64,000 nucleotides of DNA from Pseudomonas sp. GM80 (GCF_000282515.1 NZ_AKJD01000150.1:1-64000); one strand, 5' to 3'; counted from the stretch's first letter, positions 1-9,430 are shown. Notes: a model not told the origin generated them from the sequence alone. Numbers and translations are program-made.

Positions 1-19
1 CCTGCGGCAGCTCCTACAG
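1..19. repeat. R-type palindromic repeat, edge fragment
   Basis: The first 19 bases match the reverse complement of the TGTAGGAGCTGCCGCAGG end of the repeats found complete near 15.2 kb and 17.9 kb. The rest would lie outside the window, so its partner arm cannot be seen. Confidence 0.5.
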
Positions 20-64
20 AAGCCATTGAGCATTCCCACACCAAGGCAGGAATGGCCACCTCAA

Positions 65-1534
65 TCACTTCTTGTCGCGGCGCTTTTTGTCGGCTTTCTT
101 GCTGTGCGACATCATCCGACGCTTCCTGTTGACCTGGCGGTCGGTCAGGGTGTTTTTGTTGCCTTCATACGGGTTCTCGCCGCCCTTGAACTCGATGCGG
201 ATCGGCGTACCGACCAGCTTGAGCACACGACGGTAAGTGTTTTCCAGATAGCGCACATACGACTTCGGCACTTTCTCGATCTGGTTACCGTGGATCACGA
301 TAATCGGCGGGTTAGCGCCACCCAAGTGAGCGTAACGCAGCTTGATTCGGCGGTTGTTGACCATCGGCGGCGCGTGCTCGCCAACCGCATCTTCCAGAAT
401 CTGGGTCAGACGGTTGGTCGGCCAGCGGGTGACCGCCGACTTGAACGAGTTCTGCACCGAAGCGTAGAGATTGCCCACGCCGGTACCGTGCAGTGCCGAG
501 ATGAAGTGGATGTCGGCGTAATCAACGAAGAACAGACGACGCTGCAGCTCGACCTTGACGAAGTCGCGCTCGCTCGGCGTCATGCCGTCCCACTTGTTGA
601 TCGCGATCACCAGTGCACGACCCGACTCGATGGCGAAGCCGAGCAGGTTGAGGTCGTGATCGACCACGCCTTCACGCGCATCCATCACGAAGATCACCAC
701 GTTGGCGTCTTTGATCGCTTGCAGGGTTTTCACCACGGAGAATTTTTCGACTTCTTCGTGGATCTTGCCGCGCTTGCGCACACCGGCGGTGTCGATCAGC
801 GTGTACTTCTCTTCATTCCGTTCGAACGGGATGTAGATACTGTCACGCGTGGTGCCGGGCTGGTCATAAACGATAACCCGGTCTTCACCGAGCATACGGT
901 TGACCAGAGTCGATTTGCCGACGTTCGGACGACCGATGATGGCGATCTTGATGCCGTCTTTTTCGCTTGGGCCAGGAATGCGCTTGGCTTCCTCACCTTC
1001 GGCAACGATTTCTTCTTCGCCGTCTTCCGGCTCTTCTTCGTCTTTCGGGAAATCACCCAGGGCGATTTCCAGCATCTGGGTGATGCCACGGCCGTGAGCA
1101 CCGGCGATCGGGATCGCGTGGCCCATGCCCAACGGAGCGAATTCAGCGCGGGCCATTTCCGGGTCGATGTTGTCGACCTTGTTGGCAACCACGTAGGAGC
1201 GCTTGTTACGTTTGCGCAGGTGTTCGGCGATCATCTGGTCGGCGGCGGTGAAACCGGCCTTGGCATCTACCAGGAACAGCACAACATCTGCTTCTTCAAT
1301 GGCCAGCAGCGACTGCTCGGCCATTTTTTCGTCCATACCGTGCTCGTCACCGGAGATACCACCGGTGTCGACCAGAATGTAGGAACGCCCTTGCCACTTG
1401 GCCTCACCGTACTGGCGATCACGGGTCAGACCGGACAAGTCGCCGACGATGGCGTCGCGAGTCCTGGTCAGGCGGTTGAACAAGGTGGACTTGCCGACGT
1501 TCGGTCGGCCCACCAGGGCGATTACGGGAACCAT
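65..1534 (-). CDS. der: Ribosome biogenesis GTPase Der (EngA)
   Basis: Der is the double-GTPase that helps mature the 50S ribosomal subunit. The 489-residue protein shows two tandem G domains, each with the P-loop GRPNVGKST (about residues 9-17 and 201-209), switch and NKxD motifs (NKVD, NKWD), an acidic linker between them, and the C-terminal KH-like domain ending in a lysine/arginine-rich tail. I start at the ATG at 1534 because GGAG lies 8 bases upstream; the GTG at 1546 would place that Shine-Dalgarno inside the gene. It is the last gene of the hisS-yfgM-bamB-der string, separated from bamB by a hairpin. Length and motifs are typical of the family. Confidence 0.97.
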   Translation of the reverse strand: MVPVIALVGRPNVGKSTLFNRLTRTRDAIVGDLSGLTRDRQYGEAKWQGRSYILVDTGGISGDEHGMDEKMAEQSLLAIEEADVVLFLVDAKAGFTAADQMIAEHLRKRNKRSYVVANKVDNIDPEMARAEFAPLGMGHAIPIAGAHGRGITQMLEIALGDFPKDEEEPEDGEEEIVAEGEEAKRIPGPSEKDGIKIAIIGRPNVGKSTLVNRMLGEDRVIVYDQPGTTRDSIYIPFERNEEKYTLIDTAGVRKRGKIHEEVEKFSVVKTLQAIKDANVVIFVMDAREGVVDHDLNLLGFAIESGRALVIAINKWDGMTPSERDFVKVELQRRLFFVDYADIHFISALHGTGVGNLYASVQNSFKSAVTRWPTNRLTQILEDAVGEHAPPMVNNRRIKLRYAHLGGANPPIIVIHGNQIEKVPKSYVRYLENTYRRVLKLVGTPIRIEFKGGENPYEGNKNTLTDRQVNRKRRMMSHSKKADKKRRDKK

Positions 1535-1561
1535 GCGGCTCTCCACTTCGTTATTTCAGAA

Positions 1562-1590
1562 AATACAAAAGCCGCTGCGAGGCAGCGGCT
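1562..1590 (-). terminator. Hairpin between bamB and der
   Basis: On the minus strand GCCGCTGC and GCAGCGGC pair around a 3-base loop and are followed by TTTTGTATTTT. This is a plausible, possibly leaky, terminator or attenuator after bamB and before der. It is judged only from the perfect 8-9 bp stem and T-rich tail. Confidence 0.55.
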
Positions 1591-1670
1591 GGTGCTCGGG
1601 GCAACGCCTGTTAGCGCTGCAAGCCCCATGAATCCGGGGCCGCCTGGGGGTTTAACCCCAAGCATAGTTG

Positions 1671-2822
1671 TTACTTGATGGTCAGGGCTTCCAGTTTGCC
1701 GCTGTTGCCATACACATAAATCGTGTCACCCACCACCAGCGGACGGGCACGCAGGCCGTCGCTGTCAATGCGCTCACGGCCGACGAAACGACCGTCGACC
1801 TGACTCAACAGGTGCAGATAACCTTCCAGGTCACCCACTGCCACGTAGCTGGAGAACACTTCCGGCGCCGACAGTTGACGGCGAGCCAGCGAATCGTTGC
1901 TCCACAATGCTGTGGTGGAACGCTCGTCGACGCCTTCAACGGTGCCCGAGGACAGGCTCACGTAAACGCTGCCGAAACCCTGAGCAATACCAGCGTAGCT
2001 CGACGCATCGCGCTGCCAGAGTTGACGACCGCTTTCCAGATCCAGTGCCGCGACGCGACCCTGATAGCTGGCAACGTACAGCGTACCGCCGGACAACAGC
2101 AGACCGCCGTCGATGTCGACTACGCGCTCCAGCTCCGAACGACCTTGCGGAATCGCAATGCGTTGTTCCCAAACCGGCACGCCGTTGGAAATGTCCAGAG
2201 CGACGACTTTACCGGTCGACAGGCCAGCCACCGCGAGGCGGTTGGTGACCAGCGGTGCACTGGTGCCACGCAGGGTCAGTACGGCCGGAGTGCTGTCATA
2301 CACCCAACGCTGAGTACCGGTGGAAGCATCCAGACCGATCAGACGATCGTCCTGAGTCTGCACCACCACGACGTCACCGTTGTTGGCCGGTGGCGCAAGA
2401 ACTTCGCTGTTGACGCGGGCACGCCACTTCTCTTCACCGTTGATGGTGTCCAGAGCAACGACTTCGCCACGCAGGGTGCCGATCAGAACCAGCCCATAAC
2501 CAACGCCGACAGCGCCGGAGACAGGCAGATCAAGATCCTGCTTCCATTTCACATCGCCATTGCCGCGATCCATGGCCATCACCACGCCGGTTACATCGGC
2601 GGCGTAGATGGTGTCACCGTCGATCGCCGGCACCAGCATGTTGTAGGTTTCGCCCTGACCGTCACCGATCGAACGACTCCACTGCTTTTGCAGAACCACT
2701 TCTTCTTTGAAGTCGGTCAGTTCAGCCGGTGGCAATTCTTTCTTGCTGTTGCTGCTGCAACCCGCGGCCAGAAGGGCCAGAGCCAGCAATGCTGCATGCT
2801 TCCAACGGATCACGTCACGCAT
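1671..2822 (-). CDS. bamB: Outer membrane protein assembly factor BamB
   Basis: BamB is the lipoprotein of the BAM complex that inserts beta-barrel proteins into the outer membrane. The 383-residue protein begins with a signal peptide and a lipobox ending LLAAGC, so Cys22 would be lipidated. It continues as PQQ-like repeats forming a beta-propeller (recurring GxVxALDxxxGxxxW units). The open frame continues upstream to 2996 but overlaps yfgM there; the ATG at 2822, 8 bases inside the yfgM end, puts the signal peptide at the N-terminus. The overlap implies translational coupling with yfgM. Product assignment is firm from lipobox, repeat structure and the conserved neighbourhood. Confidence 0.96.
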   Translation of the reverse strand: MRDVIRWKHAALLALALLAAGCSSNSKKELPPAELTDFKEEVVLQKQWSRSIGDGQGETYNMLVPAIDGDTIYAADVTGVVMAMDRGNGDVKWKQDLDLPVSGAVGVGYGLVLIGTLRGEVVALDTINGEEKWRARVNSEVLAPPANNGDVVVVQTQDDRLIGLDASTGTQRWVYDSTPAVLTLRGTSAPLVTNRLAVAGLSTGKVVALDISNGVPVWEQRIAIPQGRSELERVVDIDGGLLLSGGTLYVASYQGRVAALDLESGRQLWQRDASSYAGIAQGFGSVYVSLSSGTVEGVDERSTTALWSNDSLARRQLSAPEVFSSYVAVGDLEGYLHLLSQVDGRFVGRERIDSDGLRARPLVVGDTIYVYGNSGKLEALTIK

Positions 2823-3456
2823 CCCCTTTGGCCAGGTCGTCGAGCTTGATTTGAAGGCCACCGACCGCCGCTTCATCCGACAGTGCCGCCTTGGCTTTTT
2901 GATACGCCTTGTTCGCGTCATCGGTACGGCCCAACTGCACCAGCAGGTCGCCCTTGAGTTCTTCGCGAGTGGCCAGGAACGCTTTGTCGGCATCACCGTC
3001 GAGCAGTTTCAGGGCGTCGTCGGCTTTGTTCTGTGCACCCAACACCTGCGCCAGACGCTGACGGGCGATTTCGCCCAGCGCCGGGTTGGCCGGTTTGTCG
3101 ACGATGGCTTTCAGCTCGGTGGCGGCGTCATCCAGCTTGCCGCTGTCGACCGCCACTTTAGCCACGAACAGGCTGCCGTACTGCGCGTAGGCCGAACCGG
3201 CGAACTCGCTGTTGAGCTTGCCGGCCAGATCCGCAACGCGGGCAGCATCAGGCTTGCCGTCAGGCGTCAGCGTGGTTTCCAGCAGTTGCTGATAGAGCAC
3301 CGAGGCGCCTTGCGACTGGTTGCCCTGATATTTGTGATAAGCCTGCCAGCCGAACACGATGACCAGCGCCAACAGGCCGCCGGTGACCAGAGGTTTGCCG
3401 TTGCGTGTCCACCAGTCCTTCAAATCCGCCAACTGTTCGTCTTCGGTACTCGACAC
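2815..3456 (-). CDS. yfgM: YfgM-like ancillary Sec translocon subunit
   Basis: This 213-residue protein has a short cytoplasmic N-terminus, one membrane segment at about residues 21-40, and a periplasmic domain of tetratricopeptide-type helical repeats, matching the DUF2133/YfgM family. In E. coli YfgM associates with PpiD and SecYEG and acts as a periplasmic chaperone platform; that role is taken from the family. It lies between hisS and bamB as in many gammaproteobacteria and overlaps bamB by 8 bases. Confidence 0.9.
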   Translation of the reverse strand: MSSTEDEQLADLKDWWTRNGKPLVTGGLLALVIVFGWQAYHKYQGNQSQGASVLYQQLLETTLTPDGKPDAARVADLAGKLNSEFAGSAYAQYGSLFVAKVAVDSGKLDDAATELKAIVDKPANPALGEIARQRLAQVLGAQNKADDALKLLDGDADKAFLATREELKGDLLVQLGRTDDANKAYQKAKAALSDEAAVGGLQIKLDDLAKGDA

Positions 3457-3497
3457 CCCAATACTCCTTAATCGCTAAATCGGCTGTTTAGACAGCT

Positions 3498-4787
3498 TCA
3501 ACCCTGCACGACGCAGGTGGCCAGGTGAGCGGCGAGCGCATCCCAGGCAATGCTTTGTTGTTCGCCCTGGCCACGCAGGGGTTTGAAACCTACCACTTGC
3601 TGGGCCATTTCGTCGTCACCGAGGATCAGTGCGTACAGCGCACCGCTCTTGTCGGCCTTCTTGAACTGGCTCTTGAAGCTACCGGCGCCGGCATTGACTT
3701 GCAGGCGCAGGTTTGGAAGTTGATTACGAACACGTTCAGCCAGGGCCAGACCCGCCAGCTCGGCTTCTTCGCCGAATGCGCACAGATAGACATCAACCTG
3801 ACGGGAGATTTCTTCCGGGATCTGCTCCAGCGTTTCCAGCATCAGCACCAGACGTTCGATGCCCATGGCGAAACCGACGCCGGTGGTTGGTTTGCCGCCC
3901 ATCTGCTCGACCAGACCGTCGTAACGGCCACCCGCGCAGACAGTGCCCTGAGCGCCGAGCTTGTCGGTGACCCATTCGAAAACGGTTTTGCTGTAGTAAT
4001 CGAGGCCACGCACGAGCTTCGGATTGAGTACGTACGGAATGCCGACGGCATCCAGACGCGCTTTCAAACCTTCGAAGTGTGCACGCGACTCGTCATCGAG
4101 GTAGTCGGCCATCTTCGGCGCATCGACCAGCACCGCTTGAGTGTCGGCATTTTTGGTGTCGAGCACGCGCAGCGGGTTAGTTTTCAGGCGACGCTGGCTG
4201 TCTTCGTCGAGTTTGTCGTGGTGCGCCGAGAGGTACTCGACCAGCGCTTCACGATAACGCCCACGGGATTCGCTGGTGCCGAGGCTGTTGAGTTCGAGTT
4301 TGACTGCATCACGAATGCCCAGCTCGCCCCACAGGCGCCAGGTCATGGTGATCAGCTCGGCGTCGATGTCCGGACCGTCGAGGTTGAACACTTCCAGGCC
4401 GATCTGGTGGAACTGGCGATAACGGCCTTTCTGCGGACGCTCGTGGCGGAACATCGGGCCGATGTACCAGAGTTTCTGCACCTGGCCACCGCCGGTGATG
4501 CCGTGCTCAAGCACCGCGCGTACGCACGCCGCGGTGCCTTCCGGACGCAGGGTCAGGGAGTCGCCGTTGCGGTCTTCAAAGGTGTACATCTCTTTTTCGA
4601 CGATATCGGTCACTTCACCGATCGAGCGCTTGAACAGCTCGGTGAACTCGACGATCGGCATGCGGATCTGCTTGTAACCGTAGTTATCCAGCAGGCGCGC
4701 AACGGTGCCCTCGAAATAACGCCACAGGGGAGTCTGTTCGGGCAGGATGTCGTTCATGCCACGAATGGCTTGCAATGACTTGCTCAC
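3498..4787 (-). CDS. hisS: Histidyl-tRNA synthetase
   Basis: This enzyme charges tRNA-His with histidine in the cytoplasm. The 429-residue class II synthetase shows RGMNDILP near the N-terminus, motif 2 with FRHERPQKGRYRQFHQ, the histidine-specific block LVRGLDYYSKTVFEW, motif 3 GVGFAMGIERL, and a C-terminal anticodon-binding domain. Length is normal for bacterial HisS. It sits between ispG and yfgM on the same strand, with 37 bases to ispG, and is probably part of the same operon. Confidence 0.98.
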   Translation of the reverse strand: MSKSLQAIRGMNDILPEQTPLWRYFEGTVARLLDNYGYKQIRMPIVEFTELFKRSIGEVTDIVEKEMYTFEDRNGDSLTLRPEGTAACVRAVLEHGITGGGQVQKLWYIGPMFRHERPQKGRYRQFHQIGLEVFNLDGPDIDAELITMTWRLWGELGIRDAVKLELNSLGTSESRGRYREALVEYLSAHHDKLDEDSQRRLKTNPLRVLDTKNADTQAVLVDAPKMADYLDDESRAHFEGLKARLDAVGIPYVLNPKLVRGLDYYSKTVFEWVTDKLGAQGTVCAGGRYDGLVEQMGGKPTTGVGFAMGIERLVLMLETLEQIPEEISRQVDVYLCAFGEEAELAGLALAERVRNQLPNLRLQVNAGAGSFKSQFKKADKSGALYALILGDDEMAQQVVGFKPLRGQGEQQSIAWDALAAHLATCVVQG

Positions 4788-4824
4788 TTTAAATCCTTAA
4801 ATTCGTTCGGCTCTTCAGTCAGGG

Positions 4825-5934
4825 TCAGCCGCGCGCAATTACGGCAGCGTCAGCTTCGACCTTTTCGGCCGCTTTCTGGCGGATCAGCCTTTCCAGCTCG
4901 TCCACCAGATTGTCATTCGTCAGTTTCTGCGCCGGCTTGCCGTCGATGTAAATCAGGTTGGGCGTGCCGCCGGTCAAGCCGATATGGGCTTCCTTGGCTT
5001 CGCCGGGGCCGTTGACCACACAACCGATCACCGCGACATCCAGCGGCACCAGCAGGTCTTCAAGGCGCCCTTCCAGCTCGTTCATGGTTTTCACCACATC
5101 GAAGTTCTGCCGCGAGCAACTCGGGCAGGCGATGAAGTTGATGCCACGGGAACGCAGATGCAAAGACTTGAGGATGTCGTAACCGACCTTCACTTCCTCG
5201 ACCGGATCGGCCGCCAGCGAGATGCGGATGGTATCGCCAATCCCTTCGGCGAGCAGCATACCTAGGCCCACGGCGGATTTCACTGTGCCCGAACGCAATC
5301 CACCGGCTTCGGTGATGCCCAGGTGCAGCGGCTGGACGATTTCTTTCGCCAGCAAGCGGTAGGCTTCGACGGCCATGAACACGTCGGAGGCCTTCACGCT
5401 GACCTTGAAGTCCTGGAAATTCAGGCGTTCGAGGTGCTCAACGTGGCGCAAAGCAGACTCGACCAGCGCGGCAGGCGTCGGCTCGCCGTATTTCTTTTGC
5501 AGGTCTTTTTCCAGGGAACCGGCGTTGACGCCGATGCGGATCGGAATCCCGCGATCACGCGCAGCATCGACCACCGCGCGAACACGGTCTTCGCGACCGA
5601 TATTGCCCGGGTTGATGCGCAGGCAGTCGACGCCCAGCTCGGCGACACGCAGAGCGATTTTGTAGTCGAAGTGGATGTCGGCAACCAGCGGCACCTTGAC
5701 CAGTTGTTTGATCTTGCCGAACGCCTCGGCGGCGTCCATGTCCGGCACCGAGACGCGAACGATGTCGACGCCAGCGGCTTCCAGACGGTTGATTTGCGCA
5801 ACAGTGGCGGCAACGTCATTGGTGTCGCTGTTGGTCATGCTCTGCACCGCGATCGGCGCATCACCGCCCACCGGTACGTTGCCGACCCAGATCTTGCGCG
5901 AAACGCGACGTTTGATTGGAGATTCGCCGTGCAT
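4825..5934 (-). CDS. ispG: 4-hydroxy-3-methylbut-2-enyl diphosphate synthase
   Basis: IspG (GcpE) performs the penultimate step of the MEP isoprenoid pathway, turning MEcPP into HMBPP with a [4Fe-4S] cluster. The 369-residue protein has the N-terminal TIM-barrel domain (from about SMTNSDTNDV) and the three cluster cysteines Cys270, Cys273 (CPSC) and Cys305 (GCVVNGPG), the same numbering as E. coli. It begins 3 bases after rodZ ends, so the two are tightly coupled. Its [4Fe-4S] cluster makes it a potential client of the ISC operon further along the window. Confidence 0.98.
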   Translation of the reverse strand: MHGESPIKRRVSRKIWVGNVPVGGDAPIAVQSMTNSDTNDVAATVAQINRLEAAGVDIVRVSVPDMDAAEAFGKIKQLVKVPLVADIHFDYKIALRVAELGVDCLRINPGNIGREDRVRAVVDAARDRGIPIRIGVNAGSLEKDLQKKYGEPTPAALVESALRHVEHLERLNFQDFKVSVKASDVFMAVEAYRLLAKEIVQPLHLGITEAGGLRSGTVKSAVGLGMLLAEGIGDTIRISLAADPVEEVKVGYDILKSLHLRSRGINFIACPSCSRQNFDVVKTMNELEGRLEDLLVPLDVAVIGCVVNGPGEAKEAHIGLTGGTPNLIYIDGKPAQKLTNDNLVDELERLIRQKAAEKVEADAAVIARG

Positions 5935-5937
5935 GAC

Positions 5938-6972
5938 TTATTGACCCAACTTCAGGCGAGCAGTCTCGCCACTGGTGAACGGAGCAACATCGACCGGCTG
6001 GCCGTTGTAGCTGACCTGCGCGCCACGGGCATAGCCCAGGCGTACGGCAAAAGGCGGCTTGCCGGCAACGGCCAGGCTGTCGCCTTTGCGCTTGAGACCA
6101 CTGAACAATACTTTACCGCTGCCATCGGAGACTTGCGTCCAGCAGTCAGCGACAAATTGCACCGACACCTGGCCTTGGCCGGCAACCGGGGCTGCAGCAG
6201 GCGCGGCCGGTGCCACCGGGGCAGTCACGGTCGGAGCGGGCGTGCTCGGCACAGCAGGCGCCGGCGTGGCAGGCGAGGCAACCACGGGGGCAGGCGTATG
6301 AGCGGGAGCGGCTGGCGCTGCCGGAGCAACCGGTGCAGCAGGCGCAGACTCGGTGGCTGGAACGGCAGGCTCGGCACCCGTCGATTCAGCCGTGGTTTCG
6401 GCTTGCGGCAATGCCAGAGCGGTCGAGCCCTCGGTCTGGTTTTCCGCGACAGCCTGATCTTCCGGCTCATCGATCGGGTGAATCTGGGTAGTGCCATCAG
6501 CCCCTTCGACTTCAACGTGCTCAGGCGCCAGAGACGTCAGGTCCTTGGTGCGCAGCGAGGTCTGATCCTGCCACCAGACGAAACCACCGCCGATGACCGC
6601 GATCAGCAACAACAGGCTGACGATACGTAAAATGGTGTGGGAAACCCGTACAGGCTCTTCGATACGGCCGAGGGCGTGGACGTTGCTGCCCTGCGAGTCG
6701 GTGCCGGTGGACTGGTCGAACTGCTGAACCAGAACGGTCTGGTCCATACCGAGCAATTTGGCATACGCGCGAATGTAACCGCGAGCGAAGGTATGCCCCG
6801 GCAGCTTGTCGAAAGCGCCGGCTTCAAGATTGCCCAGAGACGTCACGGTGAGGTTGAGCTTGAGGGCCACTTCGGCCAGCGACCAGCCATTGCTTTCGCG
6901 GGCCTGGCGCAGGGTCTCACCGGGGTTAACGCGATTCGCTGCTACAACTTCGGGATGCGCCGCTTTCATCAT
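5938..6972 (-). CDS. rodZ: Cytoskeletal membrane protein RodZ
   Basis: RodZ links MreB to the membrane and helps keep rod shape. The protein (344 residues, or 343 from the second ATG) has an N-terminal helix-turn-helix domain (about residues 15-85, beginning LRQARESNGWSLAEVA), a single membrane span at about 113-133, a long Pro/Ala/Val-rich periplasmic linker, and a C-terminal DUF4115 domain. Two ATG codons in tandem (6972 and 6969) overlap the pilF stop; either could start translation. The linker is low-complexity, which inflates open frames on the other strand. Neighbours pilF and ispG match the usual pseudomonad order. Confidence 0.95.
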   Translation of the reverse strand: MMKAAHPEVVAANRVNPGETLRQARESNGWSLAEVALKLNLTVTSLGNLEAGAFDKLPGHTFARGYIRAYAKLLGMDQTVLVQQFDQSTGTDSQGSNVHALGRIEEPVRVSHTILRIVSLLLLIAVIGGGFVWWQDQTSLRTKDLTSLAPEHVEVEGADGTTQIHPIDEPEDQAVAENQTEGSTALALPQAETTAESTGAEPAVPATESAPAAPVAPAAPAAPAHTPAPVVASPATPAPAVPSTPAPTVTAPVAPAAPAAAPVAGQGQVSVQFVADCWTQVSDGSGKVLFSGLKRKGDSLAVAGKPPFAVRLGYARGAQVSYNGQPVDVAPFTSGETARLKLGQ

Positions 6973-7727
6973 TGCTCCGACAGGTATTGCTGATATTCCG
7001 GCGTACCGGGATAGAGTCGTTTTAGTTGCAGGCCATAACTGGCGGCCTTGTCGCGATCTTCAAACACTTTTGCCAGCCGAACGCCGAGCAATAGACTACG
7101 TGCATTTTGTTCGGTAAGCAGGCTGAAACGGTCGTAATAGTCACGCGCGGGCACATAATGCCTGTCTTCGAAGGACAACTCAGCCATTTCCAGCAACGCA
7201 CGTGGCTGTTGGCGGTTCAGACGCAGCGCCTTTTCCAGCTGTTGCTGTGCCAGATCACGCTGACCGAGCTTCGCTGCCGTCATGCCGAGGTTCTCGAACA
7301 CACGCGAACGCTCAGGATACAGGGTATCGGCGGCGGCCTGTTCAAAACGCTCGTAGGCTTCTTTATAACGCTGTTCTTCGTAGAGGAAACTGCCGTAATT
7401 GTTGAGGATGCGCGCATCGGCAGGACGGGAGGACAAAGCCTTGCGGAAGTGTTCGTCGGCAAGTGCAGGCTCCATTTCAGACTGAAACACCAGCCCGAGG
7501 GCCGCGTTCGCATCCGGATCGGAACTGTCCAGTTCCAGGGCCTTCTTCAACGGCACCTTGGCCCGCTCGGTCATGCCTTGCTGCAAGTACCCCAGCCCCA
7601 ACTGCACGTAGGCAGCCCGCGCTTCATCGCGGCCCTTGCTGGTCTTCATCGGGTTGTAATCACCCGACAGGACACAACCAGCACACAGGCTGGCCAACAG
7701 CAACAGCAGCGCAAAGCGCAGGGACAT
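6969..7727 (-). CDS. pilF: Type IV pilus biogenesis lipoprotein PilF/PilW
   Basis: This TPR lipoprotein acts as pilotin for assembly of the PilQ secretin in the outer membrane. The 252-residue protein has a signal peptide with lipobox ASLCAGC (lipidated Cys18) followed by about six tetratricopeptide repeats. It overlaps rodZ by 4 bases and lies 12 bases after rlmN, so it is part of the ndk-rlmN-pilF-rodZ-ispG-hisS series. The family is called PilF in P. aeruginosa and PilW in Neisseria. Confidence 0.93.
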   Translation of the reverse strand: MSLRFALLLLLASLCAGCVLSGDYNPMKTSKGRDEARAAYVQLGLGYLQQGMTERAKVPLKKALELDSSDPDANAALGLVFQSEMEPALADEHFRKALSSRPADARILNNYGSFLYEEQRYKEAYERFEQAAADTLYPERSRVFENLGMTAAKLGQRDLAQQQLEKALRLNRQQPRALLEMAELSFEDRHYVPARDYYDRFSLLTEQNARSLLLGVRLAKVFEDRDKAASYGLQLKRLYPGTPEYQQYLSEQ

Positions 7728-7739
7728 AGAGATCCTCTC

Positions 7740-8888
7740 TTAGTTAGTGTTCGCGGCGTTCTGTGCCAGATCGCTGTCGGCGTTCAACTCACGCACGGCG
7801 ATGTAACGTTCGCTGCGACGGGTGCGATCCAGCACCTGCCCTACCAATTGACCACATGCGGCGTCGATGTCTTCACCACGGGTGGTGCGGACAGTGACGT
7901 TGAAACCGGCCTGATGCAACTGATCCTGGAAACGACGGATCGCGTTGTTGCTCGGACGCTCGTACCCGGAATGCGGGAACGGGTTGAACGGAATCAGGTT
8001 GATCTTGCACGGAATGTTTTTCAGCAGCTCGACCATCTCGACGGCGTGCTCAACCTTGTCGTTGATGTCTTTGAGCAAGGTGTACTCGATGGTCAGCACG
8101 CGTTTTTCGCCCAGGGACGACATGTAGCGCTGGCACGACTCGAGCAGCATCTTAAGCGGATATTTCTTGTTGATCGGCACCAATTGGTTACGCAATGCGT
8201 CATTCGGTGCGTGCAGGGACAATGCCAGGGAGACGTCGATGTGCTTGGCCAGCTCATCGATCATCGGCACCACGCCCGAGGTGGACAGGGTCACGCGGCG
8301 CTTGGAGATCCCGTAGCCGAGGTCATCCATCATCAGATGCATGGCGGCGACGACGTTGTCGAAGTTCAGCAGCGGCTCACCCATGCCCATCATCACCACG
8401 TTGGTGATGGCACGGTCGACGGTTGCCGGGACGCTGCCGAAAGATTTGTTGGCAATCCACACCTGACCGATGACTTCGGCGGCGGTGAGGTTGCTATTGA
8501 AGCCTTGCTTGCCGGTGGAGCAGAAACTGCAATCCAGGGCACAGCCTGCCTGGGACGAAACGCACAGAGTGCCGCGTTTGCCCTGGGGAATGTACACGGT
8601 CTCGACGCAGCTGCCGGACGCCACACGCACCACCCACTTACGGGTGCCGTCGGTGGAGATGTCCTCGCTGACCACTTCCGGACCACGGACCTCAGCAATA
8701 ACCTTGAGCTTGTCGCGCAAGGCCTTGCTGACGTTCGTCATGGCGTCGAAATCATCGACACCAAAGTGGTGAATCCATTTCATTACCTGACCGGCACGGA
8801 AACGCTTCTCCCCGATTGAGTCGAAGAATTTTTCCATTTCCTGTTGAGTCAGACCCAGCAGGTTGGTTTTTACAGTCGATGTAGTCAT
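7740..8888 (-). CDS. rlmN: 23S rRNA/tRNA adenine-C2 methyltransferase RlmN
   Basis: RlmN is a radical-SAM enzyme that methylates A2503 of 23S rRNA and A37 of some tRNAs. The 382-residue protein shows the radical-SAM cluster motif CALDCSFC (Cx3CxxC), the MGMGEPLLNFDNV glycine-rich SAM region, and the C-terminal methyl-carrying cysteine in EDIDAACGQL. Length is typical. It lies 28 bases after ndk on the same strand. Confidence 0.97.
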   Translation of the reverse strand: MTTSTVKTNLLGLTQQEMEKFFDSIGEKRFRAGQVMKWIHHFGVDDFDAMTNVSKALRDKLKVIAEVRGPEVVSEDISTDGTRKWVVRVASGSCVETVYIPQGKRGTLCVSSQAGCALDCSFCSTGKQGFNSNLTAAEVIGQVWIANKSFGSVPATVDRAITNVVMMGMGEPLLNFDNVVAAMHLMMDDLGYGISKRRVTLSTSGVVPMIDELAKHIDVSLALSLHAPNDALRNQLVPINKKYPLKMLLESCQRYMSSLGEKRVLTIEYTLLKDINDKVEHAVEMVELLKNIPCKINLIPFNPFPHSGYERPSNNAIRRFQDQLHQAGFNVTVRTTRGEDIDAACGQLVGQVLDRTRRSERYIAVRELNADSDLAQNAANTN

Positions 8889-8916
8889 GGATTCACCTTC
8901 ACTCTTAAGCCAATGC

Positions 8917-9342
8917 TTAGCGAGTGGTTACTTCAGTAGCTGCGAAGAAGTACGAGATTTCACGAGCAGCTGCGGCTTCGGAGTCCGAACCGTGAACAGC
9001 GTTGGCGTCGATGGAATCAGCGAAGTCAGCGCGGATGGTGCCGGCAGCAGCTTCTTTAGGGTTGGTAGCGCCCATCAGCTCACGGTTCAGAGCGATAGCG
9101 TTTTCGCCTTCCAGAACCTGAACAACAACAGGGCCGGAGATCATGAAAGCAACCAGGTCGCCGAAGAAACCACGAGCGCTGTGCTCAGCGTAGAAGCCTT
9201 CAGCTTCAGCTTTGGACAGTTGCTTCAGTTTCGAAGCTACAACGCGCAGGCCGGCTTTTTCGAAACGAGTGGTGATTTCGCCGATGACGTTTTTTGCAAC
9301 AGCGTCAGGCTTGATGATGGAGAAAGTGCGTTGAACAGCCAT
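8917..9342 (-). CDS. ndk: Nucleoside diphosphate kinase
   Basis: Ndk moves the gamma-phosphate between nucleoside triphosphates and diphosphates and so balances NTP pools. The 141-residue protein begins with the family signature RTFSIIKPDAV and carries the active-site histidine in NAVHGSDS. Size is that of bacterial Ndk. It is the first gene after the iscX terminator, so transcription of the ndk-rlmN-pilF string likely begins in the 9343-9378 gap. Confidence 0.98.
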   Translation of the reverse strand: MAVQRTFSIIKPDAVAKNVIGEITTRFEKAGLRVVASKLKQLSKAEAEGFYAEHSARGFFGDLVAFMISGPVVVQVLEGENAIALNRELMGATNPKEAAAGTIRADFADSIDANAVHGSDSEAAAAREISYFFAATEVTTR

Positions 9343-9370
9343 GGTGTAACTCCAGAAACGGTAATTTGCG

Positions 9371-9401
9371 AAAAATTAAACCCGCGAATTATACGCGGGT
9401 T
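9371..9401 (-). terminator. Terminator of the isc operon
   Basis: Reading the minus strand, AACCCGCG and CGCGGGTT form an 8-bp stem around a 7-base loop, followed by TAATTTTT. It lies 30 bases after the iscX stop and just ahead of ndk, so it probably closes the ISC transcript. Confidence 0.75.
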
Positions 9402-9430
9402 CTTGGGTATTGCCTAACCTGCGAGGACGA

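Noticed and set aside
1600..1670. Short CCCC...GGGG dyads after bamB
   Set aside because: No T run in the right place; the hairpin at 1562-1590 is the better terminator candidate.
26..1678. Long plus-strand open frame of 550 codons
   Set aside because: It lies antisense to der, has no ribosome site, and its His/Val-rich composition is typical of a shadow of a GC-rich gene.
5323..6630. 435-codon plus-strand open frame
   Set aside because: Antisense to ispG and the Pro/Ala linker of rodZ; the Arg/Gly-rich stretch mirrors the low-complexity linker.
7107..8819. 570-codon plus-strand open frame
   Set aside because: Antisense to pilF and rlmN, both well supported.
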